Positions 37,319 through 45,546 of a DNA stretch of 64,000 nucleotides are shown one piece after another. The stretch lies in NCBI GenBank assembly GCA_020426325.1, contig JAGQQG010000011.1:1-64000 (forward strand), read 5' to 3'. The stretch is from Planctomycetaceae bacterium. GTDB lineage: Bacteria > Planctomycetota > Planctomycetia > Planctomycetales > Planctomycetaceae. Under the pieces are notes generated by a model that saw nothing but the letters and a program-made list of their open reading frames with translations, had not been told where the DNA came from and did not search any database. The position numbers were made by a program, and so were the translations under genes. The first letter of the stretch is position 1; every line of letters begins with the position of its first letter.

Positions 37319-38305
37319 ATGCATGGTCGATTTTTGAGCGTGCTGACGACTTTGACGGCGCTGGTCCTCTCCGCAACCTGCGCCTTCGGGCAACGGGGCG
37401 GGTTCTCGCCCGATGGTTTCTTCGACCGACTCGACCAGGACGGCAGCGGGGTCATCGAGCCGGAAGAGATCCAGGACTCACGGATGGCCAGATTTGTCGA
37501 GCGCATGGAGATCGACACGTCCCGAGGCATCACTCGTGAACAGTTCTCCAACGCGATGGACCAGGTCCGTCGGCGATATGAGGAAGAACGGGAGTCTCGT
37601 CAATTCGACAGTGAAAGTGATTCCGACCGTCGCCGAAGTCGGTGGAGTCGTTCCCCGGAATCAGACGACTCGGAACGGAGGAGCGAACGCGGACGGGGGC
37701 AAGGATCACGAACCCGCTCGCTGCCTGCGCCCGCTCCGATTCCGCAACAGCGAGTCACCCTCGACTTGCAGGCCGAATTCACCAAAGGGGACACCGACGG
37801 TGATGGCCAGATCGGGATGTATGAGTGGACACGATGGAAGTCCCGGGCGGCACTCGCAGAGTTTCTTGGGATGGATCGGAACCACGATGGGTTCCTCACA
37901 CCCCGTGAGTTGACCCGGGCTGCCGAGGCTGAGCCGGTCGACCTTGCAAGTGTCCTGCCCATCGCTCCGTCGTCTGTGAGCAAGTCGACAAAGGAGGCAG
38001 TTACACCTGTTTCATCCGAAACGGTCGAAGCACCAATACAGTCCGAAACTTCGCCGCCAGCGACAGCTAACTCATCAATCGTGATCGGGTCAGCGGACCC
38101 CGGACAAATCAAACAGGCCGAACGTTTCTTCGCATTGCTGGACAGCGATCGCAACGGTACTGTGTCGGAACTGGAATGGGAGAAGAGTAACCGGCTCAAA
38201 CCAAAGTTTGCTGCCGCAGGTGCTGACCTCGGAAAACCCATGACTTCTGAAGAGTTCGTCAGCTACTACGTTCGAATCTTCTCCAGCCCACAATTTGCCA
38301 ATTAG
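37319..38305 (+). CDS. Secreted EF-hand protein
   Basis: A 328-residue exported calcium-binding protein. A signal peptide (MHGRFLSVLTTLTALVLSAT) is followed by four EF-hand loops: DQDGSGVIEPEE near residue 40, DTDGDGQIGMYEW near 160, DRNHDGFLTPREL near 185, and DSDRNGTVSELEW near 280. An Arg/Ser-rich linker lies at about 90-140 and a Ser/Thr/Pro-rich linker at about 205-255. Loop ligands look intact. It is divergent from the secretion operon; a functional link is possible but not shown by the sequence. Confidence 0.87.
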   Translation: MHGRFLSVLTTLTALVLSATCAFGQRGGFSPDGFFDRLDQDGSGVIEPEEIQDSRMARFVERMEIDTSRGITREQFSNAMDQVRRRYEEERESRQFDSESDSDRRRSRWSRSPESDDSERRSERGRGQGSRTRSLPAPAPIPQQRVTLDLQAEFTKGDTDGDGQIGMYEWTRWKSRAALAEFLGMDRNHDGFLTPRELTRAAEAEPVDLASVLPIAPSSVSKSTKEAVTPVSSETVEAPIQSETSPPATANSSIVIGSADPGQIKQAERFFALLDSDRNGTVSELEWEKSNRLKPKFAAAGADLGKPMTSEEFVSYYVRIFSSPQFAN

Positions 38306-38328
38306 CCGTCCGTTGAAAGACTGCGTGG

Positions 38329-38396
38329 CACGGACATTCTTGTCTGTAACTCCATGGGATTTACCAGAGGCAGGAATGCCTGTTCCACTTTATCAA
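38329..38396. repeat. Imperfect inverted-repeat element
   Basis: A stretch starting GTGGCACGGACATTCTTGTC and ending in the near-complement of the same pattern (GAATGCCTGTTCCAC). It lies directly after the EF-hand gene and has no T tract. It looks like a small dispersed palindromic element rather than a terminator. Confidence 0.5.
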
Positions 38397-38473
38397 CGGA
38401 TATTTGAGATCGCTTACCTCTCCAGATCGAGACATCGATCTCGGGACGTCACCGGAATCGGATGAATAGAAGT

Positions 38474-38908
38474 TTAGTGATTGCAATGTGGATGTGTGCA
38501 CGGCGCGAGTTGGTGACGAGTATAGTAGGAGGGTTCATGGTTGGACTCTGTGGTTGAGAGCACGTATGGCGAGTAGTCCATCCGTTCACATCCACTTCGA
38601 CGAGCGACACCAATGCCGCGCGGGTTGAAGACCTCCGGGCGGCATCGTTCGATCGGGTGTGTCCCATACGACGTGGGCGACTCAAATGCACTGTAGATTC
38701 GCGTGGGGGGGCCGAAGTGCGTGCCATGTGGTCGCGGACGGCAGATCCGTCCGTTGTTCGGGACGCCTTCCACTTGAGGGGCGATTTGAGCCGCACCATC
38801 CTGCAGACCGGGGAGGAAATCGTCTGCTGCTGCGACTCCAGTCGAGGCAAACGACAAGCCGAGAGCGAACAGACACATTAGGGAACGAGGGGTGAAACGT
38901 CGAATCAT
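38474..38908 (-). CDS. Small secreted protein of unknown function
   Basis: A 144-residue protein not recognised from any family. The N-terminus has a good signal peptide (LMCLFALGLSFASTGVAAA), and a GGAG element lies about nine bases before the ATG. The mature part is rich in Pro, Arg, His and Tyr and ends CTHPHCNH, a potential metal-binding cluster. No neighbours on the same strand are linked to it. The signal peptide and RBS argue for a real gene; a chance frame cannot be excluded. Confidence 0.6.
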   Translation of the reverse strand: MIRRFTPRSLMCLFALGLSFASTGVAAADDFLPGLQDGAAQIAPQVEGVPNNGRICRPRPHGTHFGPPTRIYSAFESPTSYGTHPIERCRPEVFNPRGIGVARRSGCERMDYSPYVLSTTESNHEPSYYTRHQLAPCTHPHCNH

Positions 38909-39213
38909 GCCTGATCTCCATCCTTGTTCTGTCTCACTTGAAACTTCCAGTTCTCAGTCCTCAACGTCGGCAGATCCGCCCCGACTTAGACAGCAGCACT
39001 CACGCGTCTGGAGTCATCGCCATAACTGGCACAACCGGAATCCTTCGATGAAGGAACGCGATCGATTGCACATCGCCTGACGACGCAGCAGACTGCATTC
39101 ACCACTGTGCTCATCCACAAGATGGGGAGTTGAAACCCTCCAGGGGTGTCATAGGTACTCTGGTTCGACAGTCCACAAGCCGAGGATTGTTGGGTTTGTC
39201 AGGAACATCCGTC
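38909..39213. other. Divergent intergenic region, no gene seen
   Basis: About 305 bases between two divergent genes for secreted proteins. It probably holds both promoters. No repeats or clear boxes are visible. Confidence 0.4.
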
Positions 39214-40965
39214 ATGCAGAACTCATTAGGGTTTTCACATTCACTATCCGACCAGACTGTTCGGCGACAGCTTGTGAGAGCGAGTTGGCTGACGATCATC
39301 ATGCTACTGGGGCCAGGACTTGCAGCCAGTTCGCAGGCCCAGGACGATGCAAAGTCAGAGGAACCACCGGCACCTGTGCCCTTTGCAGTCATCAACGCAG
39401 CGAGTGTTGATCGTTTGCTTGAGGACGCCCAATACGTCGCAGAAGTTTCAGAGCGGCCGGATCTGATGAACTGGCTAAACGAGGGGCTTTCCGCAATCTC
39501 CGATCTCGGCGGTGTGGATCGCACACGGCCCTTCGGAGCCCTTTTCTATCTCGACTCCGGGCTGCCGCCGATTCCTTTTCCGGTCATGTATGTGCCGGTG
39601 ACAGACGAACGACGACTGCTCGACACGCTGTCGATCCGAGACACGAAATGGAAGAAGTCCGGGACTGCGGATAGTCGCTATGAAATGATCGATGCTCCGC
39701 ACATGAAACTCCGGTTCGCGGACGGCTATGCCTTTCTTGTGCGGCGTGGCGAGTGGGTCCTGGATGAAGACCTGCCGAACCCGGTGACCTTCTGTGAGCA
39801 CCTGACGAATCGGTATGACATTGCCGCATCACTAAGACTGGGTGCGATTCCGGAGGGCATCCGGCAGGTGTTTCTCGGATTCCTCCGATCAAGTACACAG
39901 ACCGAACTTCAACAGAGAGACGATGAACCCCCAGCTGCATATCGGATTCGACGCGCGAACGGCACAGGCATGCTCGAATTCCTGGAACAACTTCTCACAG
40001 AAGGAGACGAGATCCGGATTGGATGGGATGCTTCACGCGAACAGAGGACGGGCGTTCTTGAGATAGTGCTTAACGCTCAGCCGGACAGCGACTACGCCAA
40101 GCATCTCAAGAACTTCGCCGGCACGCAGACGATGTTCCATTCTCTGGCCTCAGATCAGCAGCCACTCACGATTGTTGGCTCATGGAAGCTCGACGACCGT
40201 GAGCAGAAAACGTATCAGGAATACGTGCTCGCCGCTCGTGAGACGATCGAGCAACAACTGACCGAGCAGGAGCAGCCCACCGAATCGTTGACGGGAATGT
40301 ACGATTCAGTGACAGCAACAATCGAGAACGGACAGATCGATGTCTGTCTGCAGTTTGTCGCTCCGGAACCGGAGAAGTTCGTCATTCGTGGAGGCGTCAA
40401 GTTGACTGGGGCACGCACGTTCGGTGCGTCGCTCAGCCAGTTCCTCACACAGATTCAATCGAACCCGGACATTGGGCAGATCGACGTCAATTACGCCGAG
40501 CACCAGGGAATCACCATTCATCGACTGGGAAAACAGGACGAAGGAACTGACGAGGGGGAGCAACGCCTGTTCGGCGGCCTTCCATCCTTACTTGTGGGGA
40601 CGGGGTCACAAGCACTCTGGTTTGCGATCGGGACCGACGTCGCCCTCCCTTCGATGAAGCAGGCGATCGATTTGGTGCAGCAATCAGTCGGTCAGCCACC
40701 CGTCACTGCATCTGGAGCCGCCCCCATTCAACTGATTTCGCGGATGAACGGCTGGTTACAGATTCCCCCCAGAAATCGGGGCGACGACGGTCCGCGACCG
40801 TTCCGCCTCATGGCCGAAGAAGCCTTTGCAGGGGACGATGACTCCCTGCGTATCGAGGTCCGCCCGACCGAGACTGGCGTGCGGGGTCGAATCCAGCTTG
40901 ATGAAGGCTTTCTGCGACTGTTGGGAATGGCCATCGGTCGCCAGTACGACCGCAGTCAGCTGTGA
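39214..40965 (+). CDS. Secreted planctomycete protein of unknown function
   Basis: A 583-residue exported protein. The ATG at 39214 has AGGAAC upstream and starts an N-terminus with a transmembrane-like signal (ASWLTIIMLLGPGLAASSQAQ); a longer frame reaching 39130 is less likely. The body is alpha/beta with no recognised catalytic motif. A pattern of PFAVINAASVDRLLEDAQYVAE at the start and FGALFYLDSG soon after resembles large exported planctomycete proteins annotated as hypothetical. It ends 61 bases before the convergent BON-like gene. Confidence 0.75.
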   Translation: MQNSLGFSHSLSDQTVRRQLVRASWLTIIMLLGPGLAASSQAQDDAKSEEPPAPVPFAVINAASVDRLLEDAQYVAEVSERPDLMNWLNEGLSAISDLGGVDRTRPFGALFYLDSGLPPIPFPVMYVPVTDERRLLDTLSIRDTKWKKSGTADSRYEMIDAPHMKLRFADGYAFLVRRGEWVLDEDLPNPVTFCEHLTNRYDIAASLRLGAIPEGIRQVFLGFLRSSTQTELQQRDDEPPAAYRIRRANGTGMLEFLEQLLTEGDEIRIGWDASREQRTGVLEIVLNAQPDSDYAKHLKNFAGTQTMFHSLASDQQPLTIVGSWKLDDREQKTYQEYVLAARETIEQQLTEQEQPTESLTGMYDSVTATIENGQIDVCLQFVAPEPEKFVIRGGVKLTGARTFGASLSQFLTQIQSNPDIGQIDVNYAEHQGITIHRLGKQDEGTDEGEQRLFGGLPSLLVGTGSQALWFAIGTDVALPSMKQAIDLVQQSVGQPPVTASGAAPIQLISRMNGWLQIPPRNRGDDGPRPFRLMAEEAFAGDDDSLRIEVRPTETGVRGRIQLDEGFLRLLGMAIGRQYDRSQL

Positions 40966-41026
40966 AGGAGCAGGTTTGACATCACACAACACATCGAGTC
41001 GGAGATGTCGACCGTCTCGGAGTGGA

Positions 41027-41797
41027 TCACTCCGCACTTTCAGACGGAGTCCGCAACTGAGGCGGCGCGGGCGCGACGATGATTTGATTTTCGACTTTAC
41101 GGATCCCCGGCTCCAATCGAGCGAGCGCTTCGGCGAGCTTGCGAGCTTCATCATCGAGAGCGGTGCCTCGAAGGACCAGCGTGCCATCAGGAGTCAGCGA
41201 GGCTTCGGTTCCGGTGATGCGATCTTGCAGCGGACGGAGGTGCGTTTGCAGACTATTTCGAACGGAAGGATCTCGAAGTGGCGAATAAGAAAACGCCACA
41301 CGATGACGCGGGCGGAGCCGGACAGCACGGCTGGGACCAGTCGCCTGACCGCGTCCTGCGTTGGTACCTCCCTGATTCCCTCCGAGGGCACCAAACTGCG
41401 GGCCAATCGTTCCGCCCACATTCGGTTGTCCTGACAATCGCTGACCGACAAATCCATCCGCCGTTCCCCGACCGACAAAATCGGTCGCGTTCTGATTCAA
41501 CGATTCACCGAAAGCCCGGAACTGTGGCTGCTGCACACCTTGACCAGTCAGACCGCCCCCTTGCGTACTTCCCGGCGTCACCGAGTTCGTCGTCGACGAA
41601 CCGGTCATGCTTGTTGTTCCGGTGGCAACTGCTCCACCCGTTGTACCTGAGTTAGCGGATGGTTGTTGCTGGGCGAATGCGATCCCCGAGGCCAACAACA
41701 CCCACACGCTGCCGACAGCTATAGCACACCTGCATTGATGACGTCGTAAACTCAACTCGAACCTCACTGATACGATTTCGGGTAACTGAATGCGCAC
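41027..41797 (-). CDS. Secreted BON-like domain protein
   Basis: A 256-residue exported protein. The signal segment is CAIAVGSVWVLLASGIAFAQ near residue 25-45. A Gly/Thr/Gln-rich low-complexity region follows (about 45-165). The C-terminal 85 residues look like a BON domain: SVRNSLQTHLRPLQ, then LTPDGTLVLRGTALDDEARKLAEALARLEPG and VENQIIV. BON domains bind membranes or surfaces and occur in OsmY-like proteins. The exact role is unknown. It is convergent with the gene at 39214. Confidence 0.72.
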   Translation of the reverse strand: MRIQLPEIVSVRFELSLRRHQCRCAIAVGSVWVLLASGIAFAQQQPSANSGTTGGAVATGTTSMTGSSTTNSVTPGSTQGGGLTGQGVQQPQFRAFGESLNQNATDFVGRGTADGFVGQRLSGQPNVGGTIGPQFGALGGNQGGTNAGRGQATGPSRAVRLRPRHRVAFSYSPLRDPSVRNSLQTHLRPLQDRITGTEASLTPDGTLVLRGTALDDEARKLAEALARLEPGIRKVENQIIVAPAPPQLRTPSESAE

Positions 41798-42391
41798 CGA
41801 TTCATACGGGAAGTCTACACGGTAAGACTGTCGACGACCGAACCAAAAGACTGTTAAACGTCCCCAAAAATCGAATCAAGTCGGAATCGTGTGATTGTGA
41901 ACATCAAGAAAAATGGAGCAGCGAGTGGTCCAACGGATGTTCCTGATGACAATTCGTGGTCCAGCACAGAATTGAATCTCAAGGCTATGTCCGGCAATGA
42001 GTTGAAGTTCTCTCGGTTTAGTCACCCACATCTCATGGAGTTCTTGGGGAGCCTTCCGATCGCTCAAATCAGATGAATGATCGTCGGGCGGATACAAACG
42101 GCCCATCGATCTGGAGCAATTTGTGGGACGGTTGCGGATAGATTTCTTGATGAGTGTGACTCGGAACATCAGGATAGCTGAATAGTTGATCAAGTCCGCA
42201 TCTCATCATTGACGTGTTGACAGCTTCTCTTGTGTTAGTTTGATTTCTGATGTGGAAACGGATCGTCATTCGACAATCGCTCTGGAAAATAAGATCGCGA
42301 CGGGAGATGATTCGTGGTTTGAAATCGAGCTGAGCAGATAACAGAAGTTAATAAACTTCGGATGATTGGCACTCTCAGAGTCAGGGGTCAA
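41798..42391. other. AT-richer intergenic region without a supported gene
   Basis: About 590 bases with lower GC than the surroundings. One minus-strand frame (41876-42193, 105 codons) exists, but it lacks a ribosome-binding site, signal or recognisable motif. A TTGACA hexamer at 42217-42222 could be part of a promoter for the patatin gene, but no good -10 box sits at the right distance. Confidence 0.4.
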
Positions 42392-43342
42392 ATGACGCAG
42401 CAGAATCTCACACTCGCATTGGGAGGCGGTGGAGCTCGTGGGGTGGCTCATTTGGGGGTCATCGAAGAGGTTCTGAAGGCCGGGTGGCTCGTCGACCGTG
42501 TGATCGGGATCAGTATTGGCAGCCTGGCCGGGGCCATGTATGCCTTTGATCCTGATATCCTTCAGGTGCAGGAACGAACGCTCGGCTATCTTCTCTCTCC
42601 TGAATTTGAACGCCAACAGAGGGAGTTGTTCCGGGCCGACCGTGGAAAAGACAACGGCGTACGTGGCGGACTCTTCTCCTGGTACCACACGGTTGCGAAT
42701 TACCTGGACGCTCACCAGACACTCACGAGAGCTGTCACACGAAAGTCACTGTTGCCGGGAGCGTTGCTGGAAGAAGTGGTTAAACATCTGTTGCCCGATG
42801 CGGACATTGCTGACGCGAAAATTCCCCTGTCGATTGCAGCTGTCGATCTGATCACTGGCGAAAGAGTGGCCTTGGAAGAGGGGCCGTTACGAGTTGCGGT
42901 CCAGGCCTCCGCTGCCATTCCGGGGATCTTTCCTCCGGTGAAGTGGGAGGGACGGCTGTTGTGTGATCTGGGCGTCCTCTCATCATTACCGGTGCGAATC
43001 GCTCGGAGATACAATCCCCGGATTCTGGTCGGAGTCGATGTTGGCGGACAGGCGAAGCAGTTGTCGGAGTATGCCACTGCACTCGATGTGCTAATGCGGA
43101 TCATTGAGATCGGTGAGATGACGTTTCGGGAGGATCTGCGAGCAGAAGCAGATCTCGTGATTGCACCCGCAGTGGCTGAGATCGAGTGGTTCGACTTTTC
43201 GAAGTCTCCGCAGTTGATTGAAGCCGGTCGCGAAGCTGCCTCGAAGGCACTGCTCAACATGCCCGATACGCAAACCCGTCTGCAAAGAGTCCTGGGTTTC
43301 CTGAAGCCTCAGCAGCCGAATCCCACACTCAAATCTCCCTGA
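42392..43342 (+). CDS. Patatin-like phospholipase
   Basis: A 316-residue patatin-like acylhydrolase. The oxyanion motif GGGGARGVAHLG is near residue 11, the nucleophile serine lies in GISIGS near residue 42, and the catalytic aspartate in CDLGVLSSLPV near residue 190. The last motif is usually D-G-G/A; here it is D-L-G, an unusual variant that could affect activity. It probably releases fatty acids from phospholipids. The start at 42392 is chosen because AGGGG lies five bases upstream; the first in-frame ATG is at 42362. Acyl-CoA metabolism genes follow on the same strand. Confidence 0.85.
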   Translation: MTQQNLTLALGGGGARGVAHLGVIEEVLKAGWLVDRVIGISIGSLAGAMYAFDPDILQVQERTLGYLLSPEFERQQRELFRADRGKDNGVRGGLFSWYHTVANYLDAHQTLTRAVTRKSLLPGALLEEVVKHLLPDADIADAKIPLSIAAVDLITGERVALEEGPLRVAVQASAAIPGIFPPVKWEGRLLCDLGVLSSLPVRIARRYNPRILVGVDVGGQAKQLSEYATALDVLMRIIEIGEMTFREDLRAEADLVIAPAVAEIEWFDFSKSPQLIEAGREAASKALLNMPDTQTRLQRVLGFLKPQQPNPTLKSP

Positions 43343-43569
43343 GTTCGAGCGATTCCCGACAGCCTTCTCATGAAACCATTGATAAGTGATTTGACGTGAA
43401 GCGGTTCGGGACCGAAAATTCATCTGCTGGGATGACTTTGGATGAATTCCTATTCATAAGGACTCGACGCACGCAGACTCGAAACATCGTTTTCAGTCCA
43501 GACACTCGATTGGCGTGGTGACGATTCTGTTTCAGTTGTCTTGCGTGTGCTTGGTTATGGAGTGAAGTC

Positions 43570-45423
43570 ATGGGGGCAAGTGTGGGCGAGAAGATCGGCA
43601 AGGCAGGAAGTCAACCCGATGCGACGCGGTGGCTCAGGTCTCTCAATTACCTCGCAGGCGAACGCAGTCGAGGGAAGTGGTGGACTTCCGATCGCGAACA
43701 GTCAAAGAAACCCTGGTTAAAACACTACCCAACAGGGGTTCCTGCTGAACTTTCTTATCCACGTGAGCGTCTCGGCTGGCTGCTGGAACAGGCGTTTGAG
43801 CGATATCCGGATCGAATCGCTTGCCACTACTACAGTCAACAGCTGACTTACGAGGAACTCTTTTCTCGTGCTCAGCGACTGGCGGCCGTGTTTGTCCGAG
43901 AAGGATTACAACCGGGTGACCGAGTCGGCATCTTGCTGCCGAATCTTCCTGAGTCACTCACCGCTCACTTCGCGACCTGGATGGCAGGCGGAGTGGTGGT
44001 TTCGCTGAGTCCGCTGATGGTCGCGGATGAAGTCGTGAGCATGATCCGAGCGACCGATTGCAGGTTTGTCGTCACGCTCGACATTCTCACGCCACTCGTC
44101 TGTCATAGCGATCAGCCTCCGGAACTGCTGATCCTTTCCAGCATGGCGGGACGACTGAGTCAAATCGAAAAATTGGGTTATGCGTGGATGCGTTTCCAGA
44201 AGGTTGGTCTTCGCTCGCCTGGTTCGCAGACGCGCGTGCTTTGGCTCGAGGAAGCCATCAAAGGCAGTTTCCTGGGATATCCTCGGGTCACGGGATCGGT
44301 GCACGCACCGGCGTTCGTGCTTCCAACAGGCGGGACGACTGGAGCCCCTAAAGCGGTCACTCTGTCGCATCACAATTTGATGTGCCAGGCCTGGCAGTTA
44401 TCTCACTGGTCACGAGGTCATCATGGTGAAGAAAAGGTTTTGGCAGTGCTGCCGTTCTTTCACAGTTACGGATTGTCAGCTTCCGTGATGACCGGTGTCG
44501 CGATGGGATCGACGCTCATCATGCATCATCGGTTCCGCCCCGCGACAGTTGTTGACCTGATCCAGGAGCACAAGCCATCCATGATGCTTGCGGTCCCCGC
44601 CATGCTGGCCGCCCTGAACAACGAAGTGCTCCGCGACGAAGACTGCGACATGACGTCGCTCAAAGTCATCATGTCAGGAGGGGCTCCGCTTCCGGAATCG
44701 GTGGCCAAAGAGTTTCAGGAACACTCGGGAGCTGTCATCGTTGAGGGTTATGGACTCTCAGAAGCCAGTCCGACAACTCATGCAGGGCCACTCAACGGCA
44801 CTGCCAAACCAGGCACGATCGGGTTGCCGCTGCCGGATACCGATGCACGCGTCGTCGACCCGGACAACCCCGCTAAGATCTTGGGACCGGGAGATGTGGG
44901 GGAGTTGTGTGTGCGCGGTCCGCAGGTCATGCTGGGGTACTGGAACAATCCGGATGCGACCGCAAGTGTGTTCAAGAGCGGTTGGCTGCACACCGGAGAC
45001 ATGGCGACTTACGATGAAGAGGGATTCTTTCGCATCGTCGACCGCATCAAAGATTTGATCATCACCTCGGGGTTTAATGTCTATCCTGGTGATGTTGAGG
45101 AAACTCTGCGGGATTACCCGGGGATCAAAGACGTGGCGGTCGTCGGTGTGCCTGATGAGGAACGAGGCGAAGTCGTGAAAGCGGTCCTTGTCGTCCAATC
45201 AAAGAAGGAGTTTTCACAAAGCGACTTCGAAGCCTTCGCCAAAGAGAAACTGGCTGCCCATAAGAGACCTCGCATCATTGAGTTCAGTGAACAGGATCTG
45301 CCTCGAAACTTCCTCGGGAAAGTTCTCAGGCGTCAACTCCGGGAATTGAAGCCCGAAGCCGAGCCTGCGCCTCCGGAAGTGACTGCGCAGGATGAGCATG
45401 ATCTCACTGTTCAGGATACATGA
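43570..45423 (+). CDS. Long-chain acyl-CoA synthetase (AMP-forming, FadD-like)
   Basis: A 617-residue ANL-superfamily ligase that activates fatty acids to acyl-CoA. The AMP-binding P-loop PTGGTTGAPKAVTLSHHNL is near residue 255, the YGLSEASPTTH motif near 395, and the HTGDMATYDEEGFFRIVDRIKDLI hinge near 475. The C-terminal lysine motif LPRNFLGKVLRR is near 585. Length is typical for long-chain members. It is the first enzyme of a beta-oxidation run (fadB/J-like and acyl-CoA dehydrogenase follow) and lies downstream of the patatin. Confidence 0.92.
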   Translation: MGASVGEKIGKAGSQPDATRWLRSLNYLAGERSRGKWWTSDREQSKKPWLKHYPTGVPAELSYPRERLGWLLEQAFERYPDRIACHYYSQQLTYEELFSRAQRLAAVFVREGLQPGDRVGILLPNLPESLTAHFATWMAGGVVVSLSPLMVADEVVSMIRATDCRFVVTLDILTPLVCHSDQPPELLILSSMAGRLSQIEKLGYAWMRFQKVGLRSPGSQTRVLWLEEAIKGSFLGYPRVTGSVHAPAFVLPTGGTTGAPKAVTLSHHNLMCQAWQLSHWSRGHHGEEKVLAVLPFFHSYGLSASVMTGVAMGSTLIMHHRFRPATVVDLIQEHKPSMMLAVPAMLAALNNEVLRDEDCDMTSLKVIMSGGAPLPESVAKEFQEHSGAVIVEGYGLSEASPTTHAGPLNGTAKPGTIGLPLPDTDARVVDPDNPAKILGPGDVGELCVRGPQVMLGYWNNPDATASVFKSGWLHTGDMATYDEEGFFRIVDRIKDLIITSGFNVYPGDVEETLRDYPGIKDVAVVGVPDEERGEVVKAVLVVQSKKEFSQSDFEAFAKEKLAAHKRPRIIEFSEQDLPRNFLGKVLRRQLRELKPEAEPAPPEVTAQDEHDLTVQDT

Positions 45424-45546
45424 ATTTCAAATCGAGGAGCCTCGCTGTCTATGGATCATGTCGTTGACAGAACCTGACAAAGCGGAGTTTGTATTGGAAA
45501 CTCGCCAACCTTTGATGCAGGGTGAGTCAACTAAGGTAGAGAGACG

